64,000 nt of DNA from Nocardioides sp. (lineage in GTDB: Bacteria; Actinomycetota; Actinomycetes; Propionibacteriales; Nocardioidaceae), in NCBI GenBank assembly GCA_037045645.1, contig JBAOIH010000001.1:1550001-1614000 (forward strand), given 5' to 3'. This document shows positions 17,056 through 25,918 of the stretch, piece by piece (position 1 is the stretch's first letter; the number at the start of each line of letters is the position of its first letter). The position numbers and the translations under genes are program-made. The notes beneath the pieces are model-generated. The model saw only the letters and a list, made by a program, of their open reading frames with translations, did no database searches and was not told where the DNA came from.

Positions 17056-19338
17056 ATGAGCACCACCACCGAATCCCACGTTGCGCCGCTTCCGGCGTCA
17101 GAGTGGAAACCCAGCGCCTGCATTCTTTGCGAATGCAACTGCGGCCTTGAAGTGCTGGTGAATCCGCAGACCCGCGCCTTCGAGAAGATCCGCGGCGACA
17201 AGGCGCATCCGTCCAGTCAGGGCTACACCTGCAACAAGGCGCTGCGGCTCGACAGCTATCAGAATGGTCGTGCCGACCGCCTGATCGCACCGCTGCGTCG
17301 GCGCGAGGACGGTTCGTACGAAGAGATCGACTGGGACACCGCCCTGCGCGAGATCAGCGACCGCCTACGCGCCCTGCAACGGGCCCATGGCGGCGAGTCG
17401 ATCTTCTATTACGGCGGGGGAGGGCAGGGCAACCACCTCGGGGGTGCGTACGCCCCGGCGACGATGGCGGCCTACGACGCCCGATTCCGCTCCAGCGCGC
17501 TGGCGCAGGAGAAGACCGGCGAGTTCTGGGTCGGTGCCCGGCTGCTGGGCAAGCCTGCTCGCTCCGACATCCACCACGCAGAGGTTGCGGTGTTCGTCGG
17601 CAAGAATCCCTATCAGTCCCACGGCTTCCCCCGCGCTCGCGCGGTGCTGAAGGAGATCGCGAAGGACCCGTCGCGGTCGATGATCGTGATCGACCCGGTG
17701 CGTACGGAGACCGCCGACCTGGCCGACTTCCACCTCCAGGTGCGCCCGGGCACGGACTCCTATCTCTTGTCGGCGATGGTCGCGATCTTGTTGCAGGAGG
17801 ACCTGATCGCCCACGACTGGCTCGCCGAGCACGCCGACGGCCTGGAGGAGGTGCAAGCGGTCTTCGGCGCCTTGGATGTGGCCGATTTCTGCGCGCGCGC
17901 CGGCGTGGATGAGCAGTTGGTGCGCGCGGCCGTACGCCGTCTCGCGAGCGCATCCTCCGTCGCGATCCTGGAGGACCTCGGGGTCCAGATGAACCGCGAC
18001 TCCACCGTGAACTCCTATGTGGAGAAGTTGCTGTGGCTGCTGACGGGCAACTTCGCCAAGCCGGGTACGCAGTACGTGTTCAGCGCGATGGCGCCGATCG
18101 CGCGCGATCGTGGGCATGCCTTCGACGTGGGGCCGAAGTCGCCCGTCACGGGATCGCCGATCATCAGCGGCCTGATCCCGTGCAACGCGATTCCCGACGA
18201 GATCCTGACCGACCACCCCGCTCGCTTTCGCGCGGCAATCGTGGAGAGCGCCAACCCACTGCACTCCCTGGCCGACAGCCGCCGCATGACGGAGGCGTTC
18301 GACGCGCTCGACCTGGTGGTCGTGATCGACGTGGCGATGACCGAGACGGCACGACACGCGGATTACGTACTGCCCGCGCCGACGCAATACGAGAAGGTCG
18401 AGGCGACGTTCTTCAACTTCGAGTTCCCCGACAACTACTTCCATCTGCGTCAGCCCCTGCTGCCCGCTCCTGCTGGCATGCTCGCCGAGCCGGAGTTGCA
18501 CGCGCGACTGTGCGAACTCTCCGGCGTCATCACTGAGGAGGACTACGCGCCCTTGCGGGCCGCGCTCGACGAGGGTGGACGCGAAGCCTTCGCGATGGCG
18601 TTCTTGAGCGTCTTGGGCGACCCGCGCCTCAAGAGGTTCGCGACAGTCCTGCTCTATCGCACGCTCGGCCCCTCCTTGCCGGAGGGCATGGCCGGGGCCG
18701 CGGCGCTGTGGGGCGCGGCCAACATCTGTGCAATGGAGAACCCGGTCGGCGTCGAGCGCGCCGGCTTCGGCACCGGTCTGATGGCTGGGGACCGCCTCTT
18801 CGAGGCGATCTTGGCCAACCCGTCCGGAGTCGTGATCACCGCTGACACGCAAGATGCTTCCTGGGAGCGGCTGGGCGGGCGCCGCATCAACTTGGAGATC
18901 CCCGAGTTGTTGGAGGTCGTACGCACCCTGCCAGCGCGCCCCGAGCCCGCACCGGATCCCGAGTTTCCCTATGTGCTCGCGGCGGGTCAACGCCGTGCGT
19001 TCACGGCCAACACGATCATTCGGGACCCCGGATGGCGTACGCGTGACGCAGCCGGCGCGTTGTGGATCTCGCGCGAGGACGCCGCGGACCTCGGGGTCGA
19101 CACCGGCAACTCAGTCCGGATCGTCACCGCGGCGGGCGCGGCTGTCGTGCCGGTCGAGATCAGCGATCGGCTGCGGCCCGGCCACCTGACGTTGCCCAAC
19201 GGCATGGGACTCACTTCGGCTGCCGAGGAGCGCGTCGGGGTGGCGCCCAACGAGTTGACCCAGTCGGGCCACCGAGACGAGTTCGTCGGGACGCCGTGGC
19301 ACAAACTCACTCCCGCACGCGTGGAGCCGGTGTCGTGA
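17056..19338 (+). CDS. Molybdopterin-dependent oxidoreductase with N-terminal 4Fe-4S site
   Basis: This is a 760-residue cytoplasmic enzyme of the DMSO-reductase family using bis-MGD molybdenum. The N-terminal 4Fe-4S motif is C22-x2-C25-x3-C29 with the fourth Cys in GYTCNKAL (C59). Domain II/III features such as GGGGQGNHLGG, VFVGKNPYQSHGFPRARAV and VIDPVRTETADLADFHLQVR follow, and the C-terminal molybdopterin-dinucleotide domain starts near FPYVLAAGQRRAFTANT. ATG at 17056 gives the size I recall for M. tuberculosis Rv0197 (about 760). Its electron partner and substrate are unknown. The stop overlaps the HxlR regulator start (GTGA), so the two form one operon. Confidence 0.88.
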   Translation: MSTTTESHVAPLPASEWKPSACILCECNCGLEVLVNPQTRAFEKIRGDKAHPSSQGYTCNKALRLDSYQNGRADRLIAPLRRREDGSYEEIDWDTALREISDRLRALQRAHGGESIFYYGGGGQGNHLGGAYAPATMAAYDARFRSSALAQEKTGEFWVGARLLGKPARSDIHHAEVAVFVGKNPYQSHGFPRARAVLKEIAKDPSRSMIVIDPVRTETADLADFHLQVRPGTDSYLLSAMVAILLQEDLIAHDWLAEHADGLEEVQAVFGALDVADFCARAGVDEQLVRAAVRRLASASSVAILEDLGVQMNRDSTVNSYVEKLLWLLTGNFAKPGTQYVFSAMAPIARDRGHAFDVGPKSPVTGSPIISGLIPCNAIPDEILTDHPARFRAAIVESANPLHSLADSRRMTEAFDALDLVVVIDVAMTETARHADYVLPAPTQYEKVEATFFNFEFPDNYFHLRQPLLPAPAGMLAEPELHARLCELSGVITEEDYAPLRAALDEGGREAFAMAFLSVLGDPRLKRFATVLLYRTLGPSLPEGMAGAAALWGAANICAMENPVGVERAGFGTGLMAGDRLFEAILANPSGVVITADTQDASWERLGGRRINLEIPELLEVVRTLPARPEPAPDPEFPYVLAAGQRRAFTANTIIRDPGWRTRDAAGALWISREDAADLGVDTGNSVRIVTAAGAAVVPVEISDRLRPGHLTLPNGMGLTSAAEERVGVAPNELTQSGHRDEFVGTPWHKLTPARVEPVS

Positions 19339-19787
19339 GGCGTACGTCCTTCGCCTCCGAACCGTGCTCGGTCGCTCGCACGGTCGACCTGCTCGGTGAC
19401 TGGTGGACGCCGCTGGTGCTGCGCGAGGCGGCGTACGGCACGACGCGCTTCGACCGTTTCGAACGTCGCCTCGGCATCGGACGCAACGTGCTGACCCAAA
19501 GACTCGCTCGGCTCGTGCAGGAGGGCGTACTGGATCGGGTGCCCTATCAGAACAATCCGGTCCGCTATGACTACGTGCTCACCGAGAAGGGCCGCGACCT
19601 GTTCGGAATCCTGGCAGCCATGCTGGCCTGGGGCGATCGGTGGCAGCAACCGGACGGGCCGCCGGTCCTGTTGCGCCACAATTCCTGTGGCCAGGACACG
19701 ACTCCCCGGGTGTGCTGCTCCAACTGCGGCGAGGAACTACGTGTTGGCGAGGTGACGCCACGGATCACGACGGGTGCGGTTGGATGA
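19335..19787 (+). CDS. HxlR-family transcriptional regulator
   Basis: This is a 150-residue winged helix regulator. The HxlR core is clear: PCSVARTVDLLGDWWTPLVL, REAAYGTTRFDRFERRLGIG, NVLTQRLARLVQEGVLDRVP and RYDYVLTEKGRDL. The conserved N-terminal Cys (about C10), a redox or aldehyde sensor in some relatives, is present. The C-terminus adds a possible zinc ribbon with Cys in HNSCG and VCCSNCGEEL. GTG at 19335 sits inside the stop of the oxidoreductase gene, so the regulator is made together with the enzyme it may control. Confidence 0.9.
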   Translation: MRRTSFASEPCSVARTVDLLGDWWTPLVLREAAYGTTRFDRFERRLGIGRNVLTQRLARLVQEGVLDRVPYQNNPVRYDYVLTEKGRDLFGILAAMLAWGDRWQQPDGPPVLLRHNSCGQDTTPRVCCSNCGEELRVGEVTPRITTGAVG

Positions 19788-19791
19788 ACGC

Positions 19792-21844
19792 ATGTCGAAC
19801 CCCCTGCTGAGCCCGTCGGACCTGCCGTTCGGGCTGCCCGACTACACAACGCTCACCGACGCCGACTTCCGCGAGGCCCTCGAGACCGGCATGGTCGAGC
19901 AGCTCCAGGAACTCGACGCGGTCGCTGCCGAGAAGTCCCCGGCGACGGTGGAGAACGTGCTCGCAGCCTGGGAACGTACGGGCGCCACCCTGACCCGCGC
20001 CCTGTATGCCTTCTGGGTCGCCAAGGCCGCCGACACCAATGACGAACGCGACGCCATCGAGGCCGACCTGGCCCCGAAGTTCGCCGCGCACACGGATGCG
20101 ATCCTGCTCAACCGCGGGCTGTACGACCGGCTGAGCGCGCTGGCTGCACGACGTGATGCCGACGAAGTCGACCTGGACGAGCAGGATGCCTACCTGCTGG
20201 AGCGCCTGCTCCTGGACTACGAGCGAGGTGGTATCCACCTCGACGACCAAGCCCAGCAGCGCCTCAGGGAAGCTCAACGGTGAGATCGCCGCGCTCTCCA
20301 CGAAGTTCGACCAGTTGCTCGTGGCCGGACGCAACGCCGCAGGTGTGCACGTCACGGACGAGGCCGAGCTTGTCGGACTCGGGGAGGACGAACTGGCCAG
20401 GCTGGCCGACGCCGCACGACGAGCCGATCTGGACGGCTGGCTGATCGACATCACCAACACCTCCGGGCAACCGATCCTGGCGTCGCTGGACGACCGCAGC
20501 CTGCGTGAGCGGGTCTATCGCGCCTCGACCGAGCGCGGACTCGGTGGCGAGTTCGACACTCGGGAGACCCTGCTCGACCTGACCCGGCTTCGCGACGCAC
20601 GAGCCAGATTGCTCGGCTACCCGCACCACGCGGCGTACGTTGCCGAGGACTCGGTGGCCAAGTCGACCGACACGGTCAACGAGATGTTGGCGCGGCTGGC
20701 CGCGGGTGCCGTACGCAATGCCGAGCGCGAGGCAGCAGAGCTCGCCGCTCGCTTCGCCCAGATCGAGCCGGGCGCGACGTTCTCGGCGTGGGACTGGCAA
20801 TACGTTGCCGAGAAGGTCCGCGGCGAACGCTTCACCCTCGACTCGGCGGCATTGCGGCCCTATCTGGAGTTCTCCAACGTGCTGGAGAAGGGCGTCTTCG
20901 CTGCGGCGACCTCGCTGTATGGCATCACGTTCAAACTCCTCCCGGACCTGGTCGGGTACGTGCCGGACGCTCGCGTCTACGAGGTGTTGGAGCAGGACGG
21001 CAGCAGCCTCGGGGCGGTGCTGATCGACCCGTTCACCCGACCCACCAAACAAGGCGGTGCCTGGATGACGTCGATCGTCGACCAGTCCGACCTGCTGGAT
21101 GCTCGCCCCGTGGTCACCAACACCTGCAACTTCTCGGTGCCCGCACCGGGCAAGCCCTCGTTGTTGTCGTGGGACAACGTGATCACGCTGTTCCACGAGT
21201 TCGGCCACGATCTGCACGGGCTGCTCTCGGATGTGCGCTACCCGTCTCGCTCAGGCACGGCGGTTCCGCGCGACTTCGTGGAGTACCCCAGCCAGGTCAA
21301 CGAGATATGGGCCTGGCACCCGGCGCTGCTGGAGTCGTACGCCGTACACCACGAAACCGGCGAGCCGCTGCCCCGAGAGTGGATCGACACACTGCTCGCC
21401 GCCCGCTCGTTCGGGGACGGCTACGCCAAGACCGAGTCACTCAAGGCGATGCTGCTCGACCAGGCCTGGCACCAGGCCGCGGCCGACGACCTGCCCGTCT
21501 CCGGATTCGGGGTCGAGGCTTTCGAAGAACGGGCCTTGCAGCAGGCAGGCGTCGCCTTCCCGCTGGTCCCGCCGCGTTATCGGTCGACGTACTTCCACCA
21601 CATCTTCGGCGGCGGCTATTCCGCCGGCTACTACTCCTACATCTGGTCCGAGATCATGGACGCCGACACGGTGGCGTGGTTCCAAGAGCACGACAACGGC
21701 GGGCTCAACCGCGAGGCCGGCGAGGCGTTCCGGCGTGGCCTGCTGGGGCGCGGCGGCTCGATCGATCCGATGGAGGCCTATCGGCGGTTCCGCGGAGCCG
21801 ATCCCGAACTCCAGCACCGGCTGACCCGCATGGGCGTCGCCTGA
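19792..21844 (+). CDS. M3-family metallopeptidase (Dcp/oligopeptidase type), with apparent +1 frameshift
   Basis: This is a zinc oligopeptidase of about 683 residues once repaired. The zinc site is in LFHEFGHDLHGLL (HExxH). Further family blocks are FVEYPSQVNEIWAW, SFGDGYAKTESLKAMLLDQ and HIFGGGYSAGYYSYIW, which place it near peptidyl-dipeptidase Dcp. The protein has no signal peptide and should act on cytoplasmic peptides. ATG at 19792 gives MSNPLLSPSDLPFGLPDY. The first frame ends at 20283 and the second takes over; at GAAGCTC (20270-20275) one extra A breaks the frame, and removing it gives QRLRELNGEIAALS, as expected for the family. Confidence 0.8.
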
Positions 21845-21878
21845 TTCGTACGCATTTCCAGTTCAAGGGAGAACACCC

Positions 21879-23114
21879 GTGACAGCACCCCAGCCCTACC
21901 GACCGTGGGGGATCAGAGCCGTGAATGCGGTGGGTGGCCTGGTCAACCGAATCGCCAGCGTCCCCTCCCTCGAACCCGACGCGCTGATCGAGCACGCACG
22001 GAAGGCGACCGGACTCAGCGATCTAGGACCGGAGACCTACCGTCCGGGCCTCGAGGCGTTGATGGACTCCCTTCGTGGTGAGGCGCGCCTGAACATGATC
22101 GGGCGCGTCTTCGCGCGGCAGTCGTACGAAGGCCGGCTCAAGGACCGGCTTCGGCTGATCGACTGGCGCAAGCGGCATCCCAAGATCGGCGAGCAGCGGA
22201 TCGAACGGCCGATCTTCGTCCTCGGGCTGCCACGCACGGGCACGACGATCCTCTACGGTGCGCTGGCCGCCAGCCCGTCGCTGCGCTCACCGGTGACGTG
22301 GGAGATGCAGTTCCCGATCCCTCCCGCCGACCCCGGCACGCTCGACAGCGACCCTCGGATCGAGCAGATGCACAAGCAGTACGCCGATCTGCGCCGGATC
22401 GTGCCGGACGCCGAAAAGGTGCACGCGATGGGAGCGCTGCTGCCCCAGGAGTGCATCGCCATGCATACGTGCGAGTTCAAGTCGCTCGAACCGGTCGTCA
22501 CCTTCCCCATCCCCAGCTATTTCGAATGGATCAAGGAGCACGGCATTCGCAGTGCGTACGCCTTCCAGCGCGAGTTCCTCCAGCACATGCAGTCCGGCTA
22601 TGCCCGCAAGCACTGGTTGTTGAAGTCACCGGCCCACCTGATGTGGCTCGATCAGTTGCTGGAGGAGTTCCCCGACGCACTGATCGTGCAGACGCACCGC
22701 GACCCCGCCAAGGTGATCGGCTCGGTGTCGAGTTTGTACGCCACCTTCGACAATGCGGTCACCGAGCACCCCGACCCGTACGCCGTGGGGCGCCAGCAGT
22801 TCGAGCAATGGCGGTGGGGACTCGACCGCGCCACCCAGGTACGTGAGTCGATGCCGGACGAGCGGGTGATCGATGTGCAGTTCTCCGACATCGTGCGCGA
22901 TCCGATCGGTGTCGTACGCAGCATCCACGAGAAGTTCGGCCTCGACTTCGACGCCGAGACACAGACGCGTACGCAGGCCTTCCTCGACGACAACGCGCGC
23001 GACAAACACGGGCTGCACAGCTATTCGCTGGAGGACTTCGGTCTGGACAGGGCCAAGGTCGACGCGGCCTTCGCCGACTATCGCGCGCAGTACGACGTTC
23101 CCCAGGAGGACTGA
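21879..23114 (+). CDS. Sulfotransferase family protein
   Basis: This is a 411-residue cytoplasmic sulfotransferase of the actinobacterial Stf type, predicted to transfer sulfate from PAPS to a lipid or other small molecule. The 5'-phosphosulfate loop is PIFVLGLPRTGTT (about residues 111-123). The 3'-phosphate region is likely at QTHRDPAKVIGSVSSLYATF, and LLKSPAHLMWLDQLLEEFPD is a further family block. GTG at 21879 has GGGAGA upstream. The stop shares one base with the next start (TGATG), so it is coupled to the DUF1214 protein. A similar sulfotransferase plus DUF1214 pairing is, as I recall, found in mycobacteria. Confidence 0.88.
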   Translation: MTAPQPYRPWGIRAVNAVGGLVNRIASVPSLEPDALIEHARKATGLSDLGPETYRPGLEALMDSLRGEARLNMIGRVFARQSYEGRLKDRLRLIDWRKRHPKIGEQRIERPIFVLGLPRTGTTILYGALAASPSLRSPVTWEMQFPIPPADPGTLDSDPRIEQMHKQYADLRRIVPDAEKVHAMGALLPQECIAMHTCEFKSLEPVVTFPIPSYFEWIKEHGIRSAYAFQREFLQHMQSGYARKHWLLKSPAHLMWLDQLLEEFPDALIVQTHRDPAKVIGSVSSLYATFDNAVTEHPDPYAVGRQQFEQWRWGLDRATQVRESMPDERVIDVQFSDIVRDPIGVVRSIHEKFGLDFDAETQTRTQAFLDDNARDKHGLHSYSLEDFGLDRAKVDAAFADYRAQYDVPQED

Positions 23115-24247
23115 TGACGCAGTTGGACCAGGCGTGGGAGTCGTTCCTCGCCTCGCTGGCAGCAGCCAAGGACGTCGTCACCGGGCCGCTCGGAGGCCGT
23201 GATGACCGAGAACTCGCGGAGGGGCTGCGCCACGTCACCCGGCTGACCAGCGTCGCGCTGGAGATGATCGTGGAGAAGGGGGACCCGGCCCATCCCGAGA
23301 TCACGCGGTGGATGTCGCCGTGGCGCAAGCTGATGGGCGACAACCCCGGCACGATCTATGACGCGGCGCTGATCAGTCCCGAGTTCACCTACGAGATCTC
23401 CGGCGAGATCGGCGACGCCGACTATCTCGGGATCTGTATCTATGGCACCAGCGCCGACGGGTCACGGCGTGTGGCGACATCGGTGGACCGTGAGATCGCC
23501 TACGACGACGGTCGCTTCACCCTCGTACTCGCGGCGACGCGGCCTTCGGATCTGCCCGAGGGTGCCACGTTCGTCGAACTGCCGGAGGACGCGACGGACC
23601 TGTTGATCCGGCAGTACTTCCGGGCTACCGATCGGGGCGAGGCGTCGTACGACATCAGGGTCCTGCCTGAAGCCGGCCCACCTCCCGCGCTGGACGGCGA
23701 CGTGCTGGCTACCCGACTCATCCGGGCAGGGGAGTGGGTGCGTGACCTGATCGAGGTCGAGGCGACGGTCAGCGCACTGTCTGAATCCGGGGCTCCCGAG
23801 CAGATGAAGGCGCCCTCAAAGACCGGCACTCGGGAGGTCGGGGAGATCGACTGGAACGTGATCAATCGCGTGCAGCCGACTCCGGCCATGGACTACAGCG
23901 GCGCCTGGTTCGCCGACCTGGCCGACGACGAGGCGATCCTGGTCGAGGGCGTGCTGCCCGAGTGCGACTACTTCTCGGTGCAGTGGCTGAGCCGGTGGAT
24001 GGAGTCGGGGGACTATCACCACCACACGGTGGCGCTCTCAGGCGAGGAGATCGCGACCGATGGTGACGGCCGCTTTACGGTCGTGATCGCGCACCACGAT
24101 CCGGGAGTGCCGAACTGGATCAGCACGACCGGCATCCGGCACGGCAACGCGGTCGGGCGCGCCCTGCACGCCGCCGAGCCCGCCCAGATCACCTTCCGCC
24201 GCGCCCGCCTCGCCGAGGAGTCACAAGATCCCGCCGAGGAGTCATGA
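23114..24247 (+). CDS. DUF1214 domain-containing protein
   Basis: This is a 377-residue protein of unknown function. The DUF1214-like part is in the C-terminal half, with blocks GAWFADLADDEAILVEG, YFSVQWLSRWMESGDY and the ending PNWISTTGIRHGNAVGRAL. The N-terminal half contains DNPGTIYDAALISPEFTYEI. There is no signal peptide or membrane segment. It is translationally coupled to the sulfotransferase (TGATG), so it may act on the same substrate, for example as a binding protein or hydrolase; this is inference. It is convergent with the RTX-like gene 15 bp downstream. Confidence 0.82.
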   Translation: MTQLDQAWESFLASLAAAKDVVTGPLGGRDDRELAEGLRHVTRLTSVALEMIVEKGDPAHPEITRWMSPWRKLMGDNPGTIYDAALISPEFTYEISGEIGDADYLGICIYGTSADGSRRVATSVDREIAYDDGRFTLVLAATRPSDLPEGATFVELPEDATDLLIRQYFRATDRGEASYDIRVLPEAGPPPALDGDVLATRLIRAGEWVRDLIEVEATVSALSESGAPEQMKAPSKTGTREVGEIDWNVINRVQPTPAMDYSGAWFADLADDEAILVEGVLPECDYFSVQWLSRWMESGDYHHHTVALSGEEIATDGDGRFTVVIAHHDPGVPNWISTTGIRHGNAVGRALHAAEPAQITFRRARLAEESQDPAEES

Positions 24248-24262
24248 ACTTCGCGCGAGGGG

Positions 24263-25765
24263 TCAGGGACGCTCGCAGCGGACCGTCTTCTCGGCGACGC
24301 AGTAGTCCCGTTTGCCCGCGCGCCCGTCGGCATGGTCGCTGCCGCGTCCGCCGATCAACCGATCGGCGACACCGGTAGAACTGCCGATCAACCGGTCACG
24401 ACCGGCACCGCCACGCGCCTCGAGCACCTTCTTCTTGGGCGACTTGCCCCCGAAAGGCGCAATGGTCAGGAGGTCGAGGCGGATTCGGTCGGCGCCCTTG
24501 CCGCCCCACACCCGCAGGTTCGCTGCCTGGGCGTACACCTGGTCCGCACCAGATCCGGCGCGCACTCGCGCGTGCCACGCGTCATCGACGTCGAGGTCGT
24601 CATCTCCTCCCCGGCCTTCGAGACGAACCCGGGGAGCCGAAGCGACCAGGCGGTCGGCGGCAGGCGTGCCCACCAGCACGACTTTGCCGGTCGAGTTCAA
24701 GATGGTGGAGCCCACGTCCTCGAAGCCGGCGAACGGGTGCGTGGTCCGGCTGGCCCCTTCCGAGCAGGTCATCGACTTGCTCAGGTCAATCCGCAGTTTG
24801 GAGCATGCCGTGGGCAGCCGGGCGAGATCCGTCCCCTGCCCACCGTCGAGCGAGCGGGGCAGGTCGGAGCTGCCGAAGTTCTGCAGGTTGAAGTGGTCGT
24901 CCCCACCGGCAAGCCTGATATCGCCGACCAGCCCGGCGATCTCGACGTACTCACCCAGGTCCGAACCCGCGAATGAGACCGTGGCAGGCGCCGGCTGGGG
25001 GACGGGGACCCGCTCGATCATGAATCTCGTGACGTCGCCGAGCCAACGCAGCGCAACGCCGGCCTGGGTGCGTACCTCCCGTGCAGCGTTGTCGACCACG
25101 ACCTCGCCCGGACCGAACAGGCCAGGCTGGGGCAGCTGCAGTTCACCAGTGGTCGCGTCGCCCAGGTCAAGTGTCGCGCCTGCACCCATCGGTCCGGTGT
25201 ACGCAACCTTCGCCTCGCCGCCGCCGAAGACGATCCGATCCTGGTTGGGTCCGCCCTCCGGCGCCATCGTCTCGACCCAGTCCGTGCCCCCGCCCATGGT
25301 GATCACGTCCGTACTCGGACCGGTGGGTCGTGTGGTCCCGTCGTCCGCCCGGCTGTCCGCGAACACGTGCTCCCCGACGTTGCTGCCCAGGAACGTGTCG
25401 TTGCCCGCTCCCAGCCCGGCCGTCACCGTGCCTGTGGCGGAGTTGCTCCACAGGTTCACGACGAGGTCGTCCCCGGCGCCCGCGTCGACGCGCCCGGCCG
25501 GGGGATAGGGCTCTGGCCCGGTCGGGGTCACCGGTTTGTTGACACAGATGGTGTCGTTGCCACCTCGGGCATCGAACTCGTACCAATTCCCCGGCATGAG
25601 CCAGACCACGTCGTCGCCCTCCGTGCCGGTCCGCACGTCGAGGTTGCCGACGATGGTGACCGGCTTGCCCTGACAGCTTTCCGCAGCGGCGCTGGCCGCC
25701 GTCAGCGAACCGCCTCCCACGAACCCAGATGTCACCAGCAGTGCCAGTGCGAGTGTGCGCTTCAT
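24263..25765 (-). CDS. Secreted RTX-like calcium-binding repeat protein
   Basis: This is a 500-residue exported protein. ATG at 25765 (with AAGGGG upstream) opens a signal peptide MKRTLALALLVTSGFVGGG ending near ASAAAES. The mature chain is built of degenerate RTX/hemolysin-type nonapeptides such as GTEGDDVV, ARGGNDTI, GAGAGDDLVV, GLGAGNDTF, GGRGSDHADG and EGRGGDDDLDVDDA, which form Ca2+-binding parallel beta-rolls outside the cell. Cys pairs occur at ESCQGK, TICVN and the C-terminal DYCVAEKTVRCERP. No catalytic domain is recognisable, so it may be structural or adhesive. Confidence 0.82.
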   Translation of the reverse strand: MKRTLALALLVTSGFVGGGSLTAASAAAESCQGKPVTIVGNLDVRTGTEGDDVVWLMPGNWYEFDARGGNDTICVNKPVTPTGPEPYPPAGRVDAGAGDDLVVNLWSNSATGTVTAGLGAGNDTFLGSNVGEHVFADSRADDGTTRPTGPSTDVITMGGGTDWVETMAPEGGPNQDRIVFGGGEAKVAYTGPMGAGATLDLGDATTGELQLPQPGLFGPGEVVVDNAAREVRTQAGVALRWLGDVTRFMIERVPVPQPAPATVSFAGSDLGEYVEIAGLVGDIRLAGGDDHFNLQNFGSSDLPRSLDGGQGTDLARLPTACSKLRIDLSKSMTCSEGASRTTHPFAGFEDVGSTILNSTGKVVLVGTPAADRLVASAPRVRLEGRGGDDDLDVDDAWHARVRAGSGADQVYAQAANLRVWGGKGADRIRLDLLTIAPFGGKSPKKKVLEARGGAGRDRLIGSSTGVADRLIGGRGSDHADGRAGKRDYCVAEKTVRCERP

Positions 25766-25918
25766 TTCGCTGCCCCTTCGACCGAGAAGTCCGACTGTCT
25801 GACCAGACGCCGACGTTCGCCGTTTGGTTCGTCGGGTCCGCGTCGGGTGCGAGAAGTTCACCTGATGTGACGTCCCGGGATCGTGCGGGTGTCAGTGGGC
25901 CGCTCTAACGTACGCCCC